This document shows, one piece after another, positions 35,323-45,440 of a stretch of 64,000 bases of DNA (positions are counted from its first letter, which is position 1; each line of letters opens with the position of its first letter). A program made the position numbers and the translations under genes. The notes beneath the pieces were generated by a model that saw only the letters and a program-made list of their open reading frames with translations, did no database searches and was not told the DNA's origin. Source of the DNA: Turritopsis dohrnii. Its lineage: Eukaryota; Cnidaria; Hydrozoa; Anthoathecata; Oceaniidae. The stretch lies in NCBI GenBank assembly GCA_027922465.2, contig BQMF02000038.1:310001-374000 (forward strand). The letters are read 5' to 3'.

Positions 35323-35775
35323 GAAGCCGAATTAAATTAAACAAGACTTCAAACTAATTAAATTTGACTTTTAGTGTGAACTCATCATCAATGCCGAACT
35401 TCTGTCTACTTTAAATAGAATTAAGTTAGACAAGGCAGAAAGTAGGCGTTTAAAGTTATTCTTAAGCACAGACTTTTCTTGACGCGACAAACTTTTTATT
35501 ACTTAATTACTTCTTGAAGATTCTTTAGGGAATACAACTTTGAATTAAAATCTTTTTTAAAAAATCTCTAAATTGAAGCAAGACTGAAGTTTTATATGAG
35601 ACAACAAAGTTTAATTGTTATCGTTGTTAAAAGGTAAAATGTAAAATACCGCAACATCATTCTGCATTATGCATATCTTTTTTAAGCGTGAACTAATATC
35701 AGTTCTTTCTGAAAAGCCTCCTGAAAGTCTTCCAGTCATCTGCAGGAATACTACTGCCCAGTAGGGCATCTTGTT

Positions 35776-36492
35776 GTTTTTGTTGTATTTTGTTGTTTTT
35801 TTTCTCTCACGTCCAAGTGCTTTAGTTTTCATGAATGATTTTATGGCCATGTTTAGAGCTGGGAGATCGTTTGTTTTAGCTTCTTTCCAACATACAGTTT
35901 TCCAGGAAATAAACAAAATTCATTGAAAAAATAAAATTATATGTAGATTTAATTTTATTTTTTCCTCTTTCATAACTATTGTATTTTAAAGTTCCTGTTT
36001 CATCATATTATGTACGCTTAATATTTAAAAAAAAAAGATTACGCAATTATTCATATTTGTAGTATTTCAAAGTCCATATATTTTTTGTATACTAGGATTC
36101 CATGAAGGAGAAATGTTGTTTTTGGTTAGTAAGATTTTATTTTTATACTCATTTCATTGCTACGAAATTTTACATGTGCAGGTTCACGATTAATTCTATT
36201 CAAATAAATCATACAAAAACTAGAATGTTATAAAAACAGGTTATTTCGACTTTTAACTTAAAAGAAATAATAATACACTATTTTGTTTTATAAGCATAGA
36301 CTTTATAAGCATACGAAGGCTAAAAATTGATGAAAAAATAAGCATATGACAAGCATAATCTGAGGGAACAACTACAAAAATGAACATGTGCCTTAACAAC
36401 TTAACAGCTTAACAGCTATCTAACACGTCTAATCTAACACTACAAACAGCTTGGACAACTTCTATGACTAGCATGTAGCTTTAGCTAAAAAA
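35776..36492. other. AT-rich stretch, nothing recognised
   Basis: It starts with a degraded copy of the array start motif. After that comes AT-rich DNA with no convincing gene. A minus-strand open frame at 35611-35916 is partly array sequence and looks like chance. Confidence 0.3.
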
Positions 36493-38373
36493 TGCCCCCG
36501 CACTCAAGCATTTTAATTTGTATACACAGCAGCTATACATTGCAAGCTATACAACGGAAATAAAAATAAGTTTTGTTCGAAAACAAATGCTTTGGTTTAT
36601 TGTGGGCTTGGTAAGTGGCTTACTTATATGCTTAAATATTTCGAAAAAGCCAGTTTTTTAGGTAGCCTCAAAGCTACTCAACACTCACTCAAAATCGTTT
36701 TAGAACTGTCTCGCATTATGATCACGAGACGAGTAGCATTTAACATTTAATTTGTAACATTTAATGCTTCGAAACAGGCATACAATAACACCCTTCATTC
36801 AAAGAGTTGACATGATGGCATCTCGATAATTGAAAAACTATTTAATCAGCAAACGGTCATTTAAAGAACAAGCAATGTTTTATGACGTCATTTCTATTGT
36901 TTTGAAAGAACAAGGGTGAAGGGAGATAAAAAGATTAAGATGGATGTTTTTGTAAAACTTTTCACAGTAACAAATATATACATATAATGAGGATTGAATA
37001 CCATGAACCGGTAGCTCAGTTGGTAGAGCGATAGGACTAGAATTCCTAGGTCGTGGGTTTAAATCCCGCCTGGTTCGGAGTTTTCCTTCGAACTGGGTCT
37101 GTGTAACTAATAGAACGAGCGGTTACCTTCCTTTCATATACATTTTAACTTTTGATAACATTGTATAAACAAAATAAAAACAAGAGTGAGCATGATCATT
37201 TTCAAATGGGAGTTCAGATTCGAAAACTCATTGACAGATGGTCTTCACGGTTTTTCACTTACATTAGAATTGAGTTAAACTTTCTTTACGATAGCTTTTC
37301 CAATTACAAGAACAATTAATTGTTCATATGAAACAATAGTTAAAACGTTTTACAATACAACAAATAGTTTAATGAGTAGTGTAACCATGCGGCATAGTGT
37401 AGCAGTGGGAGTATTTCAAAACCAACTTGGAATATGCAAACCAAATAGATCTAAACTTAAACAGATGAAAATCTGCTCAAAACTTTGTTACTTTTTGTTA
37501 TCTCTTAGGCCTAAGTCACACCGATGCTAATATACCGTTCAAAAAGTGTAAATAAGGCTTAACAAATAATATCAGAAAGTATTTGCTACAAACAAAAGAA
37601 ATGTGTGAACTGAAACCATGGATACGTATTTTATAATCAAATACGTATTTTACAATCAAAATAAGATTCTGTGAGAGCCAAAAGAAAAAAAAACCTTTTT
37701 AAAAAAAATCTATTAGAAATCTGTTTCAAACTTTGACTCAAAACTAAAAATAGCCAAAGTTTACGTAAAAAAAACAAGAAAAAATATAGAAAGGTCTTGT
37801 TGATCATGATCACACTAGGTTTGGAGGACAGTTAAAGAAAAAAAAAACACGAAGAACGGCAGTTTGTAAATATGGCTTTCTTACATACACAGAAATCCAA
37901 TTTAAATATTTTTAAGGCAAGATCCGCCAATAATCAGTCGTTGAATAAAATTAATTGAATGAAAGATTTAGAGTTAAAACATATACAAAAATAAAATGCA
38001 TGGTTGGCAAAATTTCAGATTTCAAGCTGTGCTTCAAAATCCTTATCGTTCATTTCACTAAAACAACACAAAAGTACATGAAAAATGTCTAAGCAATGTT
38101 AGCATACGAACTTCCTAAATAACATAGTATAGTATGATAATAAATTAGGAAAGAGATACAAAAAAACATTCTCCCACTTACAGTATCATGCTTTGAAACG
38201 GTAAAAAAAAGCAAAGTCAGCTAATAATTGTATACCACCGTGTAACGTCAACACGAAAGTTGGAAAATGATGATGATGAGGATGAGGATGAAGAACAAAA
38301 TCGGAAACTGACATTCGCCTATCTCGTGAAACTACTATGCCTCCTCGCTCGCTTACGCTCGCTGCGGGGGCAA
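36493..38373. mobile_element. DNA transposon with TGCCCCCGCA ends, copy 1
   Basis: Inverted ends TGCCCCCGCA (36493) and TGCGGGGGCA (38364-38373). Next to the right end is CTCGCTCGCTTACGCTCGC. A shorter inverted copy is at 45441-46498. Compared with it, this copy has extra DNA from about 36670 to 37400, which includes a tRNA-like sequence. No transposase frame remains, so it is non-autonomous or decayed. I could not find a convincing target duplication, so the superfamily is unassigned. Confidence 0.7.
37005..37077 (+). tRNA. tRNA-like sequence (gene, pseudogene or SINE head)
   Basis: A 73-nt cloverleaf. The acceptor GAACCGG (37005-37011) pairs with CTGGTTC (37070-37076). The D arm is GCTC-AGTTGGTA-GAGC and the T arm GTGGG-TTTAAAT-CCCGC. 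The anticodon stem TAGGA/TCCTA is perfect around CTAGAAT, which would give anticodon AGA. But serine tRNAs need a long variable arm and this one has four bases. There are also two bases instead of one before the anticodon stem, and the T loop has TTTAAAT for TTCGAAT. It lies inside a 0.7-kb insertion in a transposon copy. I favour a tRNA pseudogene or the head of a SINE over a working tRNA. Confidence 0.5.
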
Positions 38374-38484
38374 TAAGCAAACCATAAGCATTAATCAGGC
38401 TGAAAGCGGAATTTTGAAAATTATCCCATGCTTACAAACAAAAAGAGTGTACATAAAATGCTTCAAGCACTAGAAAATCTAAGT

Positions 38485-39600
38485 TTACTCAAAATAGTCA
38501 TCAGTGCTTTGAACATGATCTAATTGCCATGGTAAAGAACCAGTATGAAAATTGAAATATGTTTTAAAGTTGCTTCTTACATCTTTTGCCAAAACAGAGT
38601 AATTATTTGATCCCAAATTTGAAATATCAGTTAATGTATGATTATAGGCATCTGTTCTCCATGTCCCAGCGATAAATCCACCATCATCATTTTCTCTGTC
38701 AACAAGTTCTTTGTTGTAGTACTGAAAGTTGCTTCGATTTCCAATTATGTAAGCAAACAACAGCTTTAGTCACTGCATTGGCAGTATCAACATGTGCACA
38801 GATGGGCCGTCTAAAAACTCTGAATCGTGCAGTTGCAATACCAAAGGCATTTTCAACTATACGACGAGCCCTACTCAATCGATAATTGAAAACACGCTCT
38901 TTAATAGTTAGATGTTGCCTAAGATATGGCTTAACCAAACATGTTCACTTATGGTTTTCCATTCATTTGATGTATCAGGGGGTTTCATAAAGCCATTACT
39001 TTGAAAGACTGTCCATACGACATTACAGGTTTCCTTGATTACACGAATGATAGAGGCAGTACTAATTCTCTAACTTGTACCTATGGTCTTGAATGCATCA
39101 CCAGTTGCAGGATATCGCATAGTAACAGCAAGTCGTTCTTCAGGTTTGATTATTTCTCGCCGCAAAGAGTCCTTTTCTATGTAAGGAGATACAAACTGTA
39201 ACAGTACAGCAGAATAGCTGGCATTCTAAACATTTGATAAAAAAATTCTGCATCAAAGTGCTTTGCTTGTTGCACCAACAAATGAAATTCTCCTTTTTGT
39301 TGACGATCGAGATAGATTTGTCTAACCCAAAAGCGATGCTTTTTTGGCATACTGATCGTGGTAAAATATTCGAACTCTTTTAATTTCACATCATAGGTTG
39401 CAAGAAGAAGCAATTTCTTCAATTGTCTACTTTTCAATTTCCTGTCTCAAGCCGCCATTTTGGTTGTTTACATTAGTGAGCGCTTTTTCTTTAGTGTAAA
39501 TTTAAAGGCGAATATTAGGGCGCCCAAAGGCGTCTTTTGTTTCAAAAACAGTAGGTCACCTATGTCGCTTTGAGCGCGAGCTCAACTGGAACCCGGCCTT
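38485..39600 (-). pseudogene. PIF/Harbinger transposase relic with central deletion
   Basis: Minus strand. It begins at a terminus AGGCCGGGTTCCAGTTGAGC after TAA (near 39600). The N-terminal part (39437-39177) contains HRFWVRQIYLDRQQKGEFHL, typical of Harbinger nucleases. The HTH region follows with frame changes (about 39175-38960). The C-terminal part contains VFNYRLSRARRIVENAFGI (E of the DDE triad; 38938-38760), then GSNNYS and SLPWQ near the end (38485). The first two catalytic Asp regions are missing, so an internal deletion has removed the core. The 3' terminus was not found. It is a different subfamily from the element at 32412-35461. Confidence 0.85.
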
Positions 39601-39809
39601 TACTCACATTTTAACGAAAGCCTATTTTTCTTATATTTTTATCAAAACAACTTATATGCACGATGTTTTAGTATTCATAAATTATTTACGATGTTTGTAT
39701 CCAACCTTTTGAAAACTCTAAAAGTTCAGACATAAGAGTTATCTTCATTTTATTTGTTTTATTTATTTTTCAAAAATATTTCAACAGGATACAAGCTTCA
39801 TTTTATTAA

Positions 39810-40820
39810 TCTATATATTAATAGCCGATTCTCCGTCTGTTTGTCTCTTTGTTTGTTTGTTTGTTTGTTTGTCTGTCTGTAAGTCACGCGAAATGGTAGA
39901 TTGAGTTGTAAGCCAAATTATTTCTTTTTTTGTGTGCGACGTGAGCTCGAAACAACTACATTGCAACCCCAATCGAACGTGACTTTTTTTGGCTGCTAAA
40001 CTAATAGGAATAACGTTTTGTTCTTCTTATTGTTGTTAGTTCTATATTCCAAGGACCACCGTTGACTTGGCTTTGAAAACAATACATCAACTAAATTCAA
40101 AGAAAGTAACTGATTAAACATTTTGGACAAAAAGCAACAATGGCGGAACGTGGCAGCATGTGCGGTTTGCCAGTGTATCCTACCGCTTGCCTGACTGTCT
40201 GAGACGGGTGAACTTTTTTTCGAGCAATACGTAAAAAAGAGTATCCTGAAACAAAATATTTTTTTTGCTTTTGTCTTAATAGTTGTCTTTATTTCTTTTA
40301 ATCGATTTCTTTTAATCTGTTTTAATCTGATTGAACGTATTTTATTCACTTTATTCTTTAGTACGTGCATTTTTTTTTTTCCCGTGTGATCCCTTTAAGA
40401 GAAACCGTTTTTTCACCTACTTCTGACACCACCCATGCTAGAGCGCATAAAACAAAAGCTAATAATAAGTTGAAAAGTTTTTTCTCTCTGCGTTTTGAGT
40501 GAATTGTTAAACTGGCATTTGATTGGTTTAAAATCGTAAATAAAAACCACGTGAAGTTCACGTTCGGAATGCATTGTGTAAAACAAGAAAGTCTGCTGAT
40601 ATGTTAAATGCGACCGCGACAATGAATGGCTGAATTAAAAACAAGCAAGTTTTGAAACACCAGGAATGTATTTCTCTTCACATGCAAACGAGCTTTATTA
40701 AGCGATAAAGCCAGCAGCAAAGGAAGTCTTATCGTTTGTTTTAAGTGCAAATATTTGGAGCAGGTGGTGATACAACGCAGGTTGAACATGGGCGGCGAGT
40801 GACGCCACCTTGGCGGCTAG
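39810..40820 (+). mobile_element. Helitron-like element with a TGTCTG-type head
   Basis: It starts TCTATATATTAATAGCC after an A, followed by a CTGTTTGTCTCTTTGTTTG pyrimidine-rich run common at the 5' ends of invertebrate Helitron/Helentron-like elements. An internal block with CATTGCAACCCCAATCGAAC matches the 560-bp units elsewhere in the window. It ends GAACATGGGCGGCGAGTGAC, then GCCACCTTGGCGGC fused to CTAG at 40817-40820, the same tail as the long elements. About 1.0 kb. The base after the end is C rather than T. No RepHel coding region. Confidence 0.6.
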
Positions 40821-41527
40821 CACTGCTATTAATGCCAGTCCTGCGTATATAATGATAAAAGTTAATAAAAACAACGATAATATCGAAAATATAATCGATA
40901 AAAGACGAAAGTGAAAAAGAACCGCACAATAATTTGGAAAATAAAATGGGTGAATCACAAAGTCGAAGTAAAAAGATAGCGACCATTAAAATTTGAAAGG
41001 TCACCGAACCATTCAGCCGTGTTTGTATGTGAATGTACACTGATTTTGTCTTTGATTATTTGCTGCGTCAACAATTTTACTTCTCAACTTTGATAGACTC
41101 TGCATATCAGTGGAGAAAGCTTTTTGTTTTTAGTAGCAACTAAAGATTGCGCATAAGATGTACAAAATTTTGTAGAAACCCCCGTCTTACATTTCTTAAT
41201 TTTATGATGAGATATTAATTTAAGTGTGTTCAATAACACCGCGACAATTTCTTAATAAACAAAAGAATAATTGCACGTGAAAACTTACTTTTATTAACCA
41301 TTATGGAATTAATGAACGTGACAGTTTAAAGAAATCCTATTTACTACAAAAGTTTTGGAATAAATTATTTAAAATATAGGTTTTTAAAATCACTGGAAGA
41401 AATCCTATCGAATGGTGTAAAAATTGTTAAAACCTGAAATATGTGTGAAGAGACATAGCCTCTTAAAATCTCAGACCGAAATTCTCTGGGACACACTGTA
41501 GTGAACAAACTTTATTATATTTATGTA
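40821..41527. other. AT-rich stretch, nothing recognised
   Basis: No gene or clear repeat boundary seen between the Helitron-like tail and the mariner element. Confidence 0.3.
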
Positions 41528-43132
41528 CGGTGTGTTTCAAAAATAAGGCTACCCAAAAAATTATTCATTGTAGCGTTTGACATGATTCTTAACATAATAA
41601 ATATTAAATATTTCAGAACTTTTCGGGGATTTTATCCAAATTTTTTTTAGTCTGATGATCAATTGACCCTTTGATATAATAGTAATTACATTTAATGTTG
41701 TGATTAAAATTTAAATGAATACACAACTTTCTTTGTAATTAAGTGCAAAGTAATTTAACAAGCTCCCATATGAGAAAATTACTTCTGCAAGTGGTCAGTA
41801 GCTAAGACTCAAAAATAAAGGTGATGCAGCTTACAAAAGAGCAGCGTTTTTTTGTTGTGACAAGGTACTTGGAAACAAAAAGTTATCAAGCTATTAAAAC
41901 AAATTTTCAGCAGAGATTTCCTGGAAGAGCGGCACCGTGCAATTGCACATAATGTAAGGAAGTATTCTCAACATGGAACTAGTCTCAATTTAAAAAAAAA
42001 AATTTTCCGGTAGGCCATGTACTGGGCGATTGGCCCAAAACATTGCTAATGTCAAGCGAGAGATGCAGGCAAATCCTGGTAACTTTAGTTGAAGAAGAAA
42101 TAACCTCAATTTTTCTGTTTGTACCATTCAGAGAATAATTTCTCTAGATTTGAAGTGGCATCCTTGCAAAATATTCAAAAGGCATGAACTCAAAACTAAC
42201 GATTTTCAACGGCGTATTGCTTTTTCTCGTTGGTTTGAGCGAGAAGCTATGAATCCACGCTTTTTGAAACGCGCAGTCATTGGTGATGAGGCTTTGTTTG
42301 TAGTGAACGGGAAAGTATCTTCTCAAAAAGTACGTATGTATGCACAACAAGGAAATCGGCCCAATTTTACCTATGAAGTAAGCAATTCGCGAGAGAAGTT
42401 GAATGTTTGGGTTGGTTTGTGTGGCAATTCAGCGATGAGCGGACCTTATTTTTTTATTTTTTCAATGGTAGTTTTTGTTTTTCCTGATATCACAAATGCT
42501 TATGCAGCTAACTGTGGAAAAGACGGATTGGATAACGTACGGTGGTTCCAGGATGGTGAACCTGCACATCGAAATGTCCGAAATCTTCTAGTCAATACGT
42601 TTGGTGGCTTTAGGAACAGCTGTTGAATAGCTCGCAAGATCTCTGATCTAACTCCGTTAGACTTTATTCTGTGGGGTTACTTAAAATGTAAGGAAGTCCG
42701 CCCCCAAACGTAGCTGAAATGACGCGTATAATTACGAATGAGGTCAATAATCTGAGACAGAATCCAGACTTTGTTACTAATTCCATCAAGGAATGGAGGA
42801 GAAGAGCTGTGTCGTGTATTCAGCAAAATGGACAGCACGTCAAAGGAGTGTAGAGAAACAAAAGAGATATTTGTGTTTTCATTAGTGTTTTTTTGTTTTT
42901 ACGACTTAATTACTAATATATCGTAGTGTTAATTGATCATAAAAGAACAGACTAGGAAAATGTTGGATCCCTTATAATTTCTGAAATACTTAATATTTCA
43001 ATGTGATTTTAATGTCATTGGATGGCCCTTCTTTTTCTCTTTCTTTTGGTATAAAACTTTTCTTATATTAAGAATCATGTCAAACGCTACAGTGAATAAT
43101 TTTTTGGGTAGCCTTATTTTTGAAACACATTG
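41528..43132 (+). mobile_element. 1,605-bp mariner-like element
   Basis: Flanked by TA (41526-41527, 43133-43134). Terminal inverted repeats of about 65 bp begin CGGTGTGTTTCAAAAATAAG and include GGCTACCCAAAAAATTATTCA. The TA target, length and transposase place it in the Tc1/mariner superfamily. Repeat ends are well matched although the gene inside is broken. Confidence 0.92.
41821..42855 (+). pseudogene. Mariner-like transposase, frameshifted
   Basis: The ATG near 41824 opens a helix-turn-helix domain of the DUF4817 type (QLTKEQRFFVVTRYLETKSY). Frame changes and stops near 41990-42095 break the linker. The longest open part, 42150-42626, holds the first catalytic Asp in KRAVIGDEALF and the second in VRWFQDGEPAH. 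After a stop the reading resumes in DLTPLDFILWGYLKCK, the usual region of the third acidic residue. Cut-and-paste transposase of the mariner/IS630 group, no longer able to make protein. Confidence 0.88.
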
Positions 43133-43908
43133 TATTTATTTAAATGTTTGTTTACAATGTAAATGGCTTTTGGTGGAAAACGAAGGACAAATAACGAGTA
43201 TACATATAAACATAAACATATAAACATCCATCATATGTTTCAACATTTTACTTATATCGTTTTAGTTATCAAATATGGCTATACAGAGAAGCAAGTGCAG
43301 TGAATAAATGAGGAAAAATGATGTTTCTTTACACAATAACGAATGGTTTTAATTTTAATTCAGTTTTGAAAGATTAATTAATTAAGTTTTGAAAAGATAT
43401 CTGAGCATATGAGTCAAAATAATTCTATCATTTAGTATGTATGCCCTGCATGAAAACGAAGACGAGAGAGAGGAGCTCAACGAAGAAACTTGCTTTGGTA
43501 ACCCAAACAAGATGCTATTTATTTATTTACATATCAATTAAAAATGTTTGCACATTCACGAATGTTTCTATTTGTCTGTGGAAGTGGGGAATGTCTGATG
43601 CTGTCTCATCTCAATCATGTCTGCCTTTTTAAATTTTCCTGCACAATTTATTGACGATGGTTAAGATTCTTGGTGCTTTTTTTATTTGCCTGTCTGTCAG
43701 CTATTCATGTCTTTTGTTTCTGTTTGCTTCAACATGGTTGCAGTAGTGTCATTTTGTGGCTGTTCTTCACTGAAATCTTTCTCTTTTAGCTCAAAAAAGA
43801 AAAAGTGTATATAAACCATTAAAAAAGTGAAGCACATGGTTAAATTATGATGCTGAGAGTGTTAGTTAAAAGAAGAATGGATTATGTATTACAGAAGTCG
43901 TCTACGTA

Positions 43909-44502
43909 CCGTAGTTTCTCCAATTTAACGCGTGGCGATAAATAATTATTTTGAACGCTACGCGTTAAAATTAGAGAAAGATTAATTACAAGATTTCGGC
44001 GTTCGAAGTACGTGTTAATAATTAAGGGGAAATAAATTAGACGCGATAAATTAGAGACTTTTTGAAAATCTTTTTGAAAAGGGTTAAGGCGGCATATGAG
44101 AATCTTTCCTCCAATGTCACCATGGTTGGAAAGTCGTTTGAGGTGTGCGGGATCACCACATCCGATCCCCAAAAAGATAGGTGTAATAATTTTTATCGGA
44201 AGTGCATGGGAAATGCACTTGCCAGTTTAGAGGAAGAATCGGATGACGAAGATCCCTTTGATTTGTAATGTAATCTAAATTTGAGTGTCATTTGAAAAAA
44301 TAAAAATTAAAAAAAGAATTAATTGTCTTTGTTTGTCTAAGTTTCCATGTCCAAGGCTTGACTACGGGTAATAATTGGAGGACAATTAATTACTTAGAAT
44401 TCCTGCCACGCGTTAATAATTAGAGTAAAATTAATTAAGATTTTTCGAAAAAATCAGGCCATGCGTTAAATTAGAGTACGCGTTAAATTGGAGAAACCAC
44501 GG
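43909..44502. mobile_element. 594-bp pogo/Tigger-type deletion derivative
   Basis: Flanked by TA. The inverted ends are CCGTAGTTTCTCCAATTTAA and the complement of CCGTGGTTTCTCCAATTTAA, each followed by CGCGT. It retains a piece of transposase at its centre. The TA target and the pogo-like protein tail indicate the Tc1/mariner-pogo lineage. ACGCGTTAAATT-type words are repeated inside, near both ends. Confidence 0.85.
44080..44268 (+). pseudogene. C-terminal remnant of a pogo-like transposase
   Basis: About 60 codons ending at a TAA. The segment KAAYENLSSNVTMVGKSFEV, CGIT and a final acidic tail (EEESDDEDPFDL) match the C-terminus of pogo/Tigger transposases, where a helix 'W—-V–SF–CGI' precedes an acidic end. 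The DDE core and DNA-binding domain are gone, so this is what the internal deletion left behind. Confidence 0.65.
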
Positions 44503-45075
44503 TAACTATGCCTGGGTATACAAGTTTGCCGTTTTGTTTTTATTTGTTAGTTTTTATCTTTCGGGTGTTTATATGTTTTTATGAACTGAAGATGATTTTT
44601 ATGGAAAAGCTTTTGCTATTTTAAACACGAGTCTATTTTTCACATATATTAAAAGGGTATTTCGTTGTTTCATTTATTTGTATTATTTTGCTGTTTGGTT
44701 GTGTATTCCAGGTTTAAAGTCTTTATTCAGTTCAGTTCCAGTGTTGAGTGAATCAGTATTGACTCAGAGTATCGGTTGACTTCATATTTCATAGACTTTC
44801 CAATCTATAGCTATACAAATTCTGTTATTGTCAAATTTGTGTTTTTAATTATTATTTTTAGGATAAATTCGTACCTGAATTTATTTTTTTGTTTTTTTGT
44901 TTTTTTGTTTTTTTTGTTTTTTTTGTTTGTTTTTTTATTTCAATATTGTTATAGAATGTTAAGGTTTTCCGCAGTATTATACAATTCAATATTATTCTTT
45001 TAGGTAAGATTAATAATAAAAATATTATATAAACCATTAAAGAAATGAAACTCATGGTTTTAATCATAATTTTTG

Positions 45076-45440
45076 TGGAAACGTGAGGCGAAGCTGTCAA
45101 ATATGGATAACATTCAAAAACAGTAAGTTGACTTTACATACTCTTTTCACTTCCTATGACAATAATTTTGTAACTTCTAATGTTAGAGGTAAAAAAAGAC
45201 TGTTTGTCAGTTTTTCATGTTTTTCATGTCACACAAGTTTTTCTGTATCCCTACTCCTATGAAAAGTCATTCTTAAAGTTAGCCGCCATAAGCTAAGTGA
45301 ACTACAAAACATAAAGCTGAGTGAAATGCAAATATATACTAATTTTTTGTTCCATTCCCTCATTTACTTTTATCCAAAAACTTCGTGTGGAAGAATATAC
45401 CACTATATTTTCATTACTTCTTATTCTTAAAACCTTTTGA
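45076..45440. other. AT-rich stretch, nothing recognised
   Basis: No gene or repeat boundary recognised before the inverted copy of the TGCCCCCGCA element. Confidence 0.3.

Larger units (their letters stand above)
32412..35461. mobile_element. 3,050-bp PIF/Harbinger transposon, nearly intact
   Basis: It sits in array unit 7 between TTA target duplications (32409-32411 and 35462-35464). Unit 4 shows the corresponding uninterrupted site CTTCTTGAGCACAG. Imperfect terminal inverted repeats of about 40 bp begin GGGTAACTTTAAACG on the left and GAATAACTTTAAACG on the right, both followed by TACTTTCTGCCTTGTCTAA. It carries the two divergent genes usual in this superfamily: a Myb/SANT-like ORF1 (plus) and a DDE nuclease ORF2 (minus), meeting tail to tail at 33931-33976. 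It looks recent. Confidence 0.95.
20805..35775. repeat. Seven-copy tandem array of a 1.3-1.6 kb unit
   Basis: Each unit starts after a T-run with CACTGTCCAAACCTAGACC and ends with CTTCTGCCCGGTAGGGCATC then a T-run. Units start at 20805, 22392, 24646, 25996, 28075, 29761 and 31404. With insertions removed the lengths are about 1.59, 1.64, 1.35, 1.33, 1.52, 1.64 and 1.32 kb. The short class lacks one of two internal imperfect copies of GAAGATGCTTTAGGGA-containing sequence. No open frame is conserved between copies. Four foreign elements interrupt units 2, 4, 5 and 7. The last unit ends in a degraded start motif near 35805. Its origin (satellite-like or a tandem non-autonomous element) is unknown. 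Confidence 0.93.
43150..45075 (+). repeat. Decayed long Helitron-like interior, split by a MITE
   Basis: Both sides of the 43909-44502 insertion resemble the interior of the long Helitron-like element at 7111-9304. Examples are a GGAAGTGGGGAATG-CTGATGCTGTCT stretch near 43585, and AAACCATTAAAGAAATGAAA with CTCATGGTTTTAATCAT near 45030-45070 (compare 8867-8905). A T-rich run (44880-44945) with repeated GTTTTTTT lies inside. Neither terminus is recognisable and there is no gene. Confidence 0.55.

Noticed and set aside
20805..35775. Tandem 1.3-1.6 kb units considered as an rRNA, histone or snRNA gene cluster
   Set aside because: No rRNA, histone or snRNA sequence can be recognised in the unit and no reading frame is conserved between copies.
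39996..41040. Several overlapping minus-strand frames in the Helitron-like element
   Set aside because: They overlap one another in different frames and have low-complexity composition and no recognisable domain.
44858..45100. Lys/Thr-rich minus-strand frame (QTKKTKKTKKQKNKK)
   Set aside because: Translation of the T-rich GTTTTTTT simple repeat.
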